From: Clostridium_AW malenominatum
Lineage (GTDB): Bacteria; Bacillota; Clostridia; Clostridiales; Clostridiaceae
Assembly (NCBI RefSeq): GCF_039521365.1
Contig: NZ_BAAACF010000001.1
Coordinates: 248,001 to 312,000 of the forward strand
Reading direction: 5' to 3'
DNA length: 64,000 bases
Part shown: in pieces, positions 51,647 through 59,394 of the stretch
Layout of the letters: every line of letters starts with the position of its first letter
Position numbering within the stretch: the first letter of the stretch is position 1
Notes under the pieces: generated by a model
What the model was told of the DNA's origin: nothing
What the model saw: only the letters and a program-made list of their open reading frames with translations
Database searches by the model: none
Made by a program: the position numbers and the translations under genes

Positions 51647-52798
51647 ATGGATAATAAAAAGTTAATGAGTTTGATTAAAAGAGGAGAAGGTAGAAAGGTA
51701 GACTTTAAGCAGATTCTAGATCTTGAATTAGAAGGAAATAGAAAAGAATTGGCTAAAGACATTTGTGCACTGGCCAATTCTAAGGGTGGAAGAGGATATT
51801 TAATTATCGGTGTTGAGGATAAGACTAAAAATATTCTAGGCACTGATGAGGGAAAATATAGCGAAGAACAAATCCAGCAAATTATAAGCTCTAGATGTGA
51901 ACCTCCTATTCCCGTTTCTTTGGAATTTGTAAATATTGAAGATAAAAAGATTGGAGTAATAAACATTTATGATGGTCCTCAAAGGCCGTATCAATTAAGG
52001 GAAAATGGTGCTTTTTACATAAGAAGAGGTTCCACTACAGATACCATGAGGAAAGAAGAAATAATTTCTGCATTAAATGAAAATTTAAGCCTAAACATAG
52101 AGTTATCTCCTATTGTAAGAAGCAGTATTGATTTTATTGATAAGGATTTGGTGAAGAAATACTTTAATTTAAAAGGAATAGAAGTGGATGATAATAATAT
52201 AGTTACTCTTATGGAAAATGCATCAATAATAACTTTTGACAAGGAAATAGGGAAATATTTAGCTACTTTAGGAGGTATTTTAGTTTTTTCAAAGGACAAT
52301 AGTATATTTCTTCCTCACAATATGATTAAGATTGTGAACAATATAAATAAAAACTATGCTGATAATATAATAATAACTGGAAGTTTATTATCTATGCTAG
52401 ATGAAGCTGAGGAATATTTAGTGAAAATACTTCCGAAAGATTATCCTGTAAAAGCAATACATGAAGGATTAAGTAATGCTATACTTTATAGAGATTACAC
52501 ATTATGTTGCAGTGAGATTGAAATAATTATAAATACTAATAGCGTATCTTTATTAAGTCCTGGGGTACTACTTAATGGAAAAGATATTAATACAAGCAAG
52601 TATTTAAAAAGAAATATGTGGATTTATGAAAAGTTAATAACTTTAGATAACAAAAAAAGATTTTTTAATACAGGAAGAGGATTTTTAAGAATGAAAGGAT
52701 ATTTTAAGGGAAAAGGCAAGGTTAGCTTTATAAACTCTATAAAAGATAACACTTTTAAAATTATTTATCCTGGAATTTATACAAAAAAAGATATGTAG
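51647..52798 (+). CDS. AlbA_2/Schlafen-type ATP-binding domain protein (putative regulator)
   Basis: The 383-residue protein starts with an AlbA_2 (Schlafen AAA_4-like) domain: EGRKVDFKQILDLELEGNRKELAKDICALANSKGGRGYLIIGVED, then FYIRRGSTTDTMRKEEIISAL. The C-terminal half (KAIHEGLSNAILYRDYTL, LLSPGVLLNG) resembles the GHKL ATP-binding domain usually found with it, though shortened. Function is generally unknown; some members are transcription regulators. It stands alone with GAGGG upstream. Confidence 0.75.
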   Translation: MDNKKLMSLIKRGEGRKVDFKQILDLELEGNRKELAKDICALANSKGGRGYLIIGVEDKTKNILGTDEGKYSEEQIQQIISSRCEPPIPVSLEFVNIEDKKIGVINIYDGPQRPYQLRENGAFYIRRGSTTDTMRKEEIISALNENLSLNIELSPIVRSSIDFIDKDLVKKYFNLKGIEVDDNNIVTLMENASIITFDKEIGKYLATLGGILVFSKDNSIFLPHNMIKIVNNINKNYADNIIITGSLLSMLDEAEEYLVKILPKDYPVKAIHEGLSNAILYRDYTLCCSEIEIIINTNSVSLLSPGVLLNGKDINTSKYLKRNMWIYEKLITLDNKKRFFNTGRGFLRMKGYFKGKGKVSFINSIKDNTFKIIYPGIYTKKDM

Positions 52799-52919
52799 AA
52801 TTATGTAATATATAAGTAGGTTTTTGGGCATAATTGCCCAAAATACTTATTGCAAAAAAATTCAGAATATTATATAATCTATATTATAAAACCTAAAAAA
52901 ATAAGTTAGGGGTGGTAAT

Positions 52920-53339
52920 ATGATTCAAGTACTTTGCGGCCAAAGAGGCGCAGGAAAAACAAAGGCATTAATAGAAATGGCAAACAAAAGGGTGGATGGA
53001 AATAAGGGTCATATCGTGTTTGTTGATGATGACAAGAGAATCATGTTTGAGCTTCATAGGGACATCAGATTTGTTTCTACAAGTGATTATAACTTAAGAA
53101 ATCACCATAGTTTTTATGGTTTTTTGTGCGGCATACTTTCAAGTAATTATGATATTGATACCATTTTTGTAGATGGTTTAGCAAATATTATAAACCTTGA
53201 TATAGAGGATGCTGCTTATTTATTTTATGAGCTAGAAGTTCTAGAGAAGGAATATGGTGTAGATTTTATAATTAGTGTAAATGAAGAAGAGATGGTAGAA
53301 TGTATGAGAAAGTATGTTAAGGATTTAGTCGCCGTTTAA
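52920..53339 (+). CDS. Small P-loop protein, function unknown
   Basis: The 139-residue protein begins with a Walker A motif (VLCGQRGAGKTKALIEMAN). A Walker B-like strand (IDTIFVDGL) lies near residue 78. Length and fold resemble the small clostridial 'ATP-binding' proteins sometimes annotated as PilT-like; no pilus genes are nearby and a direct role cannot be given. GGGGTGG precedes ATG 52920. Confidence 0.65.
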   Translation: MIQVLCGQRGAGKTKALIEMANKRVDGNKGHIVFVDDDKRIMFELHRDIRFVSTSDYNLRNHHSFYGFLCGILSSNYDIDTIFVDGLANIINLDIEDAAYLFYELEVLEKEYGVDFIISVNEEEMVECMRKYVKDLVAV

Positions 53340-53413
53340 TGGAGACCCTTTGATTAAGTAGAAAATAATATTATTAACATAGATAATTGATAAAGTGTAT
53401 ATTTTTATTGATA

Positions 53414-53442
53414 AAAAGCTAGGATTAAACCTAGCTTTTTTT
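53414..53442 (+). terminator. Terminator before tyrS
   Basis: AAAGCTAGG pairs with CCTAGCTTT (53415-53423 with 53430-53438), loop ATTAAA, then TTTT. Confidence 0.8.
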
Positions 53443-53453
53443 GTAAGTAAAAG

Positions 53454-53482
53454 TTGATTAAAATAAGGTTTATATATATACT
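53454..53482 (+). promoter_or_regulatory. tyrS promoter
   Basis: TTGATT (53454-53459), 17-bp spacer, TATACT (53477-53482), 45 bp before the start. No T-box fits in the remaining leader. Confidence 0.5.
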
Positions 53483-53527
53483 ATAAAGAAGAAAATAATT
53501 ACAAGACATAGAACTGGAGGGTTAAAT

Positions 53528-54748
53528 ATGACAAATGTATACGATATACTTTTAGAACGTGGATACATAAAACAAACCACTCATGAAGATGAAATAAAAG
53601 AGTTATTAGCTAAGGAGAAAGTTACTTTTTATATAGGATTTGATCCTACAGCAGATTCTCTTCATATAGGACACTTTTTACCATTAATGATGATGTCCCA
53701 TATGCAAAAGGCTGGACATAGGCCTATTGCATTAGTAGGTGGAGGAACCGTTATGGTAGGAGATCCTTCTGGAAAAACAGATATGAGAAAAATGCTTACA
53801 ATAGAATCTATTAATGAAAATGCAGAGGCTATAAAAAAACAGCTTTCAAGATTTATAGATTTTTCAAATGACAAAGCTATAATGGTTAACAATGCTGATT
53901 GGTTGTTGAAATTAAATTATGTAGAATTTATAAGAGACATAGGGGTTCACTTCTCCGTAAATAAAATGCTTACTGCAGAGTGTTTTAAACAAAGATTAGA
54001 AAAGGGTCTATCCTTTTTAGAATTTAACTATATGCTTATGCAAGGATATGACTTTTTAGAATTATATAAAAGATATGGCTGTACTATGCAATTAGGTGGA
54101 GATGATCAGTGGAGTAATATGTTAGCAGGAGCAGATTTAATTAGAAGAAAAGAAGGTAAACCTGCCTTTGCTATGACTTGTACTTTATTAACGAATAGTG
54201 AAGGAATGAAGATGGGTAAAACTGTAAACGGAGCTTTGTGGCTTGACAAAGAAAAGACCACTCCTTATGAGTTCTACCAATATTGGAGAAATGTTGATGA
54301 CGCAGATGTGGAAAAGTGCCTAGCATTACTTACTTTCTTGCCAATGGAAGAGGTAAGAAGATTAGGGGGACTCCAAGGTTCGGAAATAAATGAAGCTAAA
54401 AAAGTTCTTGCTTACGAGGTAACGAAATTAATTCATGGAGAAGAAGAAGCTCAAAAAGCATCAGCGGCTGCGGAAGCTCTTTTTGGTGGGGGAAAAGATA
54501 TGAGCAATGTTCCTACTTCATACATTACTAAAGCTCAATTAAATGCCTCGCTATTAGATGTATTGGTGGAAACAAAAATAATTCCATCTAAAGCAGAAGG
54601 AAAAAGATTAATACAACAAGGTGGATTAAATCTAAATGACAATAAAGTTACGGATATAAATGCTATTATTACTAAAGAAGATTTTCTTGACGGTAGTGCT
54701 ATTATAAGAAGAGGCAAGAAAAATTACAACAGAATAGTGTTAGAATAA
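53528..54748 (+). CDS. tyrS: Tyrosyl-tRNA synthetase
   Basis: The 406-residue class I synthetase has HIGHFLPLMMM (HIGH motif), YIGFDPTADSLHIGH, MQLGGDDQWSNMLAGADLIRR and a KMSKS-like loop in GMKMGKT. A C-terminal S4-like RNA-binding domain follows (ASLLDVLVETKIIPSKAEGKRLIQQGGLNLNDNKVTD). AACTGGAGGG precedes ATG 53528. Unlike trpS in this window it has no T-box leader. Confidence 0.95.
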   Translation: MTNVYDILLERGYIKQTTHEDEIKELLAKEKVTFYIGFDPTADSLHIGHFLPLMMMSHMQKAGHRPIALVGGGTVMVGDPSGKTDMRKMLTIESINENAEAIKKQLSRFIDFSNDKAIMVNNADWLLKLNYVEFIRDIGVHFSVNKMLTAECFKQRLEKGLSFLEFNYMLMQGYDFLELYKRYGCTMQLGGDDQWSNMLAGADLIRRKEGKPAFAMTCTLLTNSEGMKMGKTVNGALWLDKEKTTPYEFYQYWRNVDDADVEKCLALLTFLPMEEVRRLGGLQGSEINEAKKVLAYEVTKLIHGEEEAQKASAAAEALFGGGKDMSNVPTSYITKAQLNASLLDVLVETKIIPSKAEGKRLIQQGGLNLNDNKVTDINAIITKEDFLDGSAIIRRGKKNYNRIVLE

Positions 54749-54759
54749 AATTGTATTTA

Positions 54760-54787
54760 AATAGCCTGAGGTTTTCCTCGGGCTATT
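54760..54787 (+). terminator. tyrS terminator
   Basis: AATAGCC-T-GAGG (54760-54771) pairs with CCTC-G-GGCTATT (54776-54787) around TTTT; T-run absent, but it is 12 nt after the stop codon. Confidence 0.6.
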
Positions 54788-54800
54788 ATCATTATGATAA
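54786..54800. promoter_or_regulatory. 15-bp palindrome 1 (candidate sigma-54 enhancer site)
   Basis: TTATCATTATGATAA, a perfect 7-1-7 inverted repeat whose centre is about 187 bp before the expected start of the ridA operon. It touches the tyrS terminator. Confidence 0.45.
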
Positions 54801-54848
54801 TTAAAAGGATAAGAAAATGCTAAATATTAAGAATATGCTTGAAAAGTC

Positions 54849-54893
54849 AGACTATTATCATAATGATAAAATTTATCGTTATGATAATAGTCT
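54849..54893. promoter_or_regulatory. Palindromes 2 and 3 in a long hairpin (candidate enhancer sites or terminator)
   Basis: TTATCATAATGATAA (54855-54869) and TTATCGTTATGATAA (54873-54887) are 7-1-7 repeats with centres 18 bp apart, about 118 and 100 bp before the expected transcription start. Together they also make one 20-bp hairpin (AGACT at 54849 to AGTCT at 54893) followed by TTTT, so a terminator role is an alternative. Confidence 0.5.
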
Positions 54894-54953
54894 TTTTATA
54901 TATTTTTAGTAATAAAACCAGAAGATAGCTAATTATTAAAGATTTTTTTGTGT

Positions 54954-54968
54954 TGGCACGGATATTGC
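54954..54968 (+). promoter_or_regulatory. Sigma-54 promoter of the ridA-dpaL operon
   Basis: TGGCACG-GATA-TTGC matches the -24/-12 consensus TGGCACG-N4-TTGC at every defined base, with GG (54955-54956) and GC (54967-54968) ten bases apart. Transcription would start near 54980, about 33 nt before the first codon. Confidence 0.88.
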
Positions 54969-55012
54969 TTATAATAATTCTGCGAAATTAAATTACAAAG
55001 GAGGAGTTAAAG

Positions 55013-55393
55013 TTGAATAAAAAAATTATATGTAGTAAAAATGCACCTGCAGCCATAGGACCATATTCACAAGGAGTTAAATTTTCGAATTTAGTTTTTG
55101 TATCAGGTCAACTACCTGTTAACTCAGTTACAGGAGAAATACCAAATAGTATAGAAGATCAGACTAAGCAATCCCTTGAGAATGTAATAGCAGTATTAAA
55201 AGAAGAAGGCTTAACACTTAAGGATGTGGTAAAAACTACAGTGTTTTTAAAGGACCTAGAAAACTTTTTAAAAGTTAATGAAATATATGGTCAGTATTTT
55301 GAAGGCTTTTATCCTGCAAGAAGCTGTGTAGAAGTAGCAAGGCTTCCAAAGGATGCTCAAATAGAAATTGAGGTTATAGCAGTTAAAGAATAG
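55013..55393 (+). CDS. ridA: RidA family reactive enamine/imine deaminase
   Basis: The 126-residue protein has the RidA (YjgF/YER057c/UK114) signature: AIGPYSQGVKFSNLVFVSGQLPV, then FYPARSCVEVARLPKDAQIEIEVIAV with the conserved Arg that holds the substrate carboxylate. RidA hydrolyses enamine/imine intermediates released by PLP lyases, so its place before the diaminopropionate lyase is logical. The start is TTG 55013 after AAAGGAGGAG. First gene of the sigma-54 operon. Confidence 0.93.
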   Translation: MNKKIICSKNAPAAIGPYSQGVKFSNLVFVSGQLPVNSVTGEIPNSIEDQTKQSLENVIAVLKEEGLTLKDVVKTTVFLKDLENFLKVNEIYGQYFEGFYPARSCVEVARLPKDAQIEIEVIAVKE

Positions 55394-55422
55394 CATAAAA
55401 ATTATTATGGAGGTACGAAGGC

Positions 55423-56643
55423 ATGTTAGAAAAGAATTTAATAAAATACGTATTCAATGATAAGGCTAGAAATGATGATTGTAAAAAGGCAGATACGGAT
55501 TTTATTTCAGATGAAGTAATTGGAAAGGTAAGAGATTTTCATAAAAGTTTCTCAGAGTATTCAGTTACTCCATTACACAAGCTAGATAATCTAGCTAAAG
55601 AATTAGGAGTTAAGAGTATATTTTTAAAAGATGAATCCTATAGATTTGGACTTAACGCATTCAAGGTATTAGGAGGGTCTTATGCTATAGGCAAATATCT
55701 AAGTGAAAAGCTTGGAATGGATATTTCAGAGGTTTCCTTTGATTTGTTAAGATCAAAAGAAATTAAAGAGAAGCTGGGCGACATAACCTTTGTAACTGCC
55801 ACAGATGGAAATCATGGAAGAGGAGTAGCATGGGCAGCTAATCAACTAGGACAAAAGTCAGTAGTTTATATGCCAAAGGGCTCATCCGAAACTAGACTTC
55901 AAAACATCAGAAAAGAAGGAGCAGAAGCTAGTATCATAGAGGGAAACTATGACGATGCAGTTAGACTTTCTGATGAAATGGCTAAAAAGCATGGATGGGT
56001 AGTAGTACAAGATACTGCTTGGGAAGGATATGAAGATATTCCTACATGGATAATGCAAGGGTATGGAACTTTAATTCATGAAGCTATGGAGCAGCTAGTG
56101 GAATATGGAGTAGATAAACCAACACATGTACTTGTACAAGCTGGTGTAGGATCCTTTGCTGGAGCAGTACAAGGGTATTTAGCATCGAAATTTGGAGAAG
56201 AAAGACCAATTACAATAGTGGTAGAGCCAGACCTAGCACCTTGTATATATGAGTCTGCAAAGCTAGGGCAAAGACATATAGTTACAGGAGACATGCAGAC
56301 AATAATGGCAGGACTTGCCTGCGGAGAACCAAATACAATAAGCTGGGAAGTTTTAAAAGATTACTCTGATGCATATTTCTCTTGTCCAGATTATGTAGCA
56401 GCAAGAGGAATGAGAATACTTGGAAGTCCACTTAAAGGAGACTCACAAATAATATCAGGAGAATCAGGTGCAGTAGGAGCTGGAGTAATAAGTCTACTTA
56501 TGGAAAAGGACTATTACAAAGATTTAAGAGAAAAATTAGGATTTAGCGAGGACTCAAAAATACTTATAATAAGTACAGAAGGGGATACAGATCCAAAGAA
56601 ATATAGAGATATAGTATGGGATGGAGACAACACTTCAATTTAA
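55423..56643 (+). CDS. dpaL: Diaminopropionate ammonia-lyase
   Basis: The 406-residue PLP enzyme of fold type II has the PLP-lysine in FGLNAFKVLGGS (about residue 80), the phosphate loop region TDGNHGRGVAWAANQLG and the family blocks DTAWEGYEDIPTWIMQGYGT, AGVGSFAGAVQGY and IMAGLACGEPNTISWEVL. It splits 2,3-diaminopropionate (D or L) into pyruvate and two ammonia; the enamine intermediate fits RidA. Homologous to E. coli YgeX, whose gene neighbour ygeY has its counterpart directly downstream here. Confidence 0.93.
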   Translation: MLEKNLIKYVFNDKARNDDCKKADTDFISDEVIGKVRDFHKSFSEYSVTPLHKLDNLAKELGVKSIFLKDESYRFGLNAFKVLGGSYAIGKYLSEKLGMDISEVSFDLLRSKEIKEKLGDITFVTATDGNHGRGVAWAANQLGQKSVVYMPKGSSETRLQNIRKEGAEASIIEGNYDDAVRLSDEMAKKHGWVVVQDTAWEGYEDIPTWIMQGYGTLIHEAMEQLVEYGVDKPTHVLVQAGVGSFAGAVQGYLASKFGEERPITIVVEPDLAPCIYESAKLGQRHIVTGDMQTIMAGLACGEPNTISWEVLKDYSDAYFSCPDYVAARGMRILGSPLKGDSQIISGESGAVGAGVISLLMEKDYYKDLREKLGFSEDSKILIISTEGDTDPKKYRDIVWDGDNTSI

Positions 56644-56674
56644 TAAATAAATTTTTTTTAGAGGAGGACTGTAA

Positions 56675-57859
56675 ATGTTATCAGTAGAAAAACAAGAAAA
56701 AGTTGTTAAGGTATGTCAAGAGCTTATACAAGCTAAAAGTTACTCAGGTGGAGAAGAAGTAGTAGTAGAAAGAATAAAAAAAGTATTCAACGAATTAGGA
56801 TTTGATGATTTCTATGTAGATGAATATGGAAATATAGTAGGACACATAAAAGGAAATAAACCAGGTAAAAAAGTATTGTTCGATGCTCACATAGATACTG
56901 TAGAAGTTTCAGATCCATCAAAATGGACAGTAGAACCTTTTGCCGCAGAAATAAAAGATGGAAAGATATATGGAAGAGGAGCCTCTGATATGAAAGGCGC
57001 TCTTGCAGCTATGATTTGTGGAGTAGCAAGCTTTGCAGAAGCTACAAAGAAAGATTTCGCTGGTGAAGTTTATGTTGCAGGAGTTGTTCATGAAGAATGC
57101 TTTGAAGGGGTTGCAGCAAGAAAAATTAGCGAAAGAGTAAAGCCTGATTATGTTGTAATTGGAGAAGCTTCAGAATGTAACCTAAAAATAGGACAAAGGG
57201 GAAGAGCAGAAATAGTTGTTGAAACTTATGGAAAACCTGCTCACTCAGCAAATCCACAAAAGGGAATAAATGCTGTATATAAGGCTTCAAAACTTATTGA
57301 CAGAGTAAGAGAAATGGAAATGACCTATGATGAGGAATTAGGAAATGGAATACTTGAACTAGTTGACATTAAATCTGCACCGTACCCAGGAGCTTCAGTA
57401 GTACCTGACTACTGCAAAATCACTTATGACAGAAGACTTTTAGTTGGAGAAAGTAAAGAGAGTGTATTAAAGCCAGTATTAGATTTAATTGAAGAAATGA
57501 AGAAAGAAGATCCAGAATTTGATGCAAAAGCTTTCTATGCAAAAGGTACCGAAAAATGCTACACAGGCGAAATAATCTCTGATGAAAGATTCTTTCCAGG
57601 ATGGAAATATTCAAAGGAAGAAGATTTTGTAAAAAATTCCTTCAACTCATTAGTAGAATCAGGATTAAACCCAGTAATAACTTATTATTCCTTCTGTACA
57701 AACGGAAGCCATTATGCAGGAGAAGCTGGAATAAAGACCATTGGATTTGGACCATCAAGGGAAAATCTAGCTCATACAATTGATGAATATATAGAGATAG
57801 AACAATTAGCAAAAGCCACTGTAGGTTATGAAGCGATAACAAAAGCTTTATTAAAATAA
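56675..57859 (+). CDS. ygeY: YgeY-type M20 family metallohydrolase
   Basis: The 394-residue protein shows M20 metal sites: FDAHIDTVEVSDP (His and Asp), GRGASDMKGALAAMICG, GVVHEECFEGVA (catalytic Glu pair) and GEASECNLKIGQRGRAEI. In E. coli ygeY follows ygeX in a purine/selenium-linked cluster; the substrate is not settled. In this operon a peptidase or deacylase that releases diaminopropionate or another amino acid from a conjugate is plausible. AGAGGAGG precedes ATG 56675. Confidence 0.85.
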   Translation: MLSVEKQEKVVKVCQELIQAKSYSGGEEVVVERIKKVFNELGFDDFYVDEYGNIVGHIKGNKPGKKVLFDAHIDTVEVSDPSKWTVEPFAAEIKDGKIYGRGASDMKGALAAMICGVASFAEATKKDFAGEVYVAGVVHEECFEGVAARKISERVKPDYVVIGEASECNLKIGQRGRAEIVVETYGKPAHSANPQKGINAVYKASKLIDRVREMEMTYDEELGNGILELVDIKSAPYPGASVVPDYCKITYDRRLLVGESKESVLKPVLDLIEEMKKEDPEFDAKAFYAKGTEKCYTGEIISDERFFPGWKYSKEEDFVKNSFNSLVESGLNPVITYYSFCTNGSHYAGEAGIKTIGFGPSRENLAHTIDEYIEIEQLAKATVGYEAITKALLK

Positions 57860-57886
57860 ATAAAAAAATACAAGGGGGAAACTAAT

Positions 57887-59359
57887 ATGAACAGTACACA
57901 AATTACAGCATTGGTAATAATTTTGTTATACATGGCGGCAACGGTTATCATTGGTCTTGTTGTATCAAATAGTAAAAAGAAAAAGTCAGAAAAGCAAAGT
58001 AACGATGATTTCTTGATGGCAGGTAAATCATTAGGACCTATAGTTCTTGCAGGTACACTCTTTGCAGCTAACACTGGGGGAGCTAGTACTACAGGTGTTG
58101 CAACAAATGTTTATAAATATGGACTATCAGCAAGCTGGTATGTTATTGCATCGGGTATAGGATTCATTTTGGTTTCATTTATCGCTCCTTATTTCAGAAG
58201 AACATCTGCTAATACTGTTCCAGAAATAATCAAAAAAAGATATGGAAAACCATCACATATTTTTACAGCTATTACTTCCATTGCTGCTTTATTTATGGCG
58301 ACAGGTGCACAGATAATAGCTACTGCTTCAATAATTAACGTTGTTACAGGACTTCAATTTAAGACAGCGGCTATAATTACTACAATAGTTGTTATTCTTT
58401 ACACAATGGTAGGAGGTTTTACCTCTGTTACAGCAACAAACATTATGCACGTTTTATTTATAACCGTTGGTATGGCAATTGCTATGGTTATAATTGTTAA
58501 CAACAGTGCCGTTGGAGGTTTCTCAGCACTATTTGAAAAAGCTAGGGCACTTACTGATAATTCAGGGAATAACCTTAATCTTACTAGTATGACTAAGGTA
58601 GGAATTCCAACTATAATCGGATATATTGCTATGTATTTCATGACTTTCCCAACAGGACAGGAAATAGTACAAACTTATTGTTCTGCAAAAGATGGAATGT
58701 CCGCTAAGGTAGGTTCTGTTATAGCTGGTGTTATATCCGCTGCTTATGCTATCGTTCCTGGTATAATAGGTCTAGTAGCTTATGTATGTATTGATGGTTA
58801 TGCAGCAGGCGGTGCGCAGAAAAATGCTTTAGCACAAGCAACACTAACATTTGCTCCTGCTGTGGTTGCAGGTATAGTACTTGCAGCTATCGTAGCAGCA
58901 ACTATGAGTAGTGCTTCTGGTAATATGATAGGTACTGCTACAATGTTTACTAACGATATTTTTACACCTTATTTAAATAAAGGCGTTAAAGATGATAATA
59001 AAGAAGTTTGGGTTTCTCGTATAACAATGGTAGTAGTAGGACTTGTGGGACTTGTAATTTCTATAACAGCTTCAAATATCATTAGCGTTATGATGGGAGC
59101 CTTCGCACTGAGAAGTGCAGGACCTTTCGCGGCATTTATCTGTGGTATCTTCTATAAAAATGTTACAGAAAGGGCAGGATTCATATCAATTGTTGCAGGT
59201 ACTTTAGTTGCTGGAATATGGATTTACGGATTTAAAACACCTTGGGGATTAAATGCAATGGTTCCTGGTGGTATCGTAGCTTTCATAGTAATATTCCTTG
59301 TATCAGCAATAGATAGAAAACTTGGTATTAAACCTGCAAAACCACTAGAACTTGATTAA
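57887..59359 (+). CDS. Sodium:solute symporter (SSS family)
   Basis: The 490-residue protein has about 13 hydrophobic helices and the SSS pattern DFLMAGKSLGPIVLAGTLFAANTGGASTTGVATNVYKYGLSASWYVIASGIGF, then PTGQEIVQTYCSAKDGMSAKVGSV and SSASGNMIGTATMFTNDIF. It likely imports the operon's substrate, such as an N-acyl amino acid or a peptide-like compound, with sodium. The substrate is inferred from context. Confidence 0.88.
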   Translation: MNSTQITALVIILLYMAATVIIGLVVSNSKKKKSEKQSNDDFLMAGKSLGPIVLAGTLFAANTGGASTTGVATNVYKYGLSASWYVIASGIGFILVSFIAPYFRRTSANTVPEIIKKRYGKPSHIFTAITSIAALFMATGAQIIATASIINVVTGLQFKTAAIITTIVVILYTMVGGFTSVTATNIMHVLFITVGMAIAMVIIVNNSAVGGFSALFEKARALTDNSGNNLNLTSMTKVGIPTIIGYIAMYFMTFPTGQEIVQTYCSAKDGMSAKVGSVIAGVISAAYAIVPGIIGLVAYVCIDGYAAGGAQKNALAQATLTFAPAVVAGIVLAAIVAATMSSASGNMIGTATMFTNDIFTPYLNKGVKDDNKEVWVSRITMVVVGLVGLVISITASNIISVMMGAFALRSAGPFAAFICGIFYKNVTERAGFISIVAGTLVAGIWIYGFKTPWGLNAMVPGGIVAFIVIFLVSAIDRKLGIKPAKPLELD

Positions 59360-59394
59360 CAACTATAGAGACAATTCAGAAAGGGGTTAGTATT

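Noticed and set aside
54786..54887. Fur or PerR boxes
   Set aside because: The 7-1-7 form is similar, but the half-site TTATCAT does not match the Fur (TGATAAT) or PerR (TTATAAT) half-sites, and the genes are catabolic with a sigma-54 promoter.
57601..57842. Frames of 60-66 codons on both strands in the ygeY gene
   Set aside because: Shadows of a well supported coding frame.
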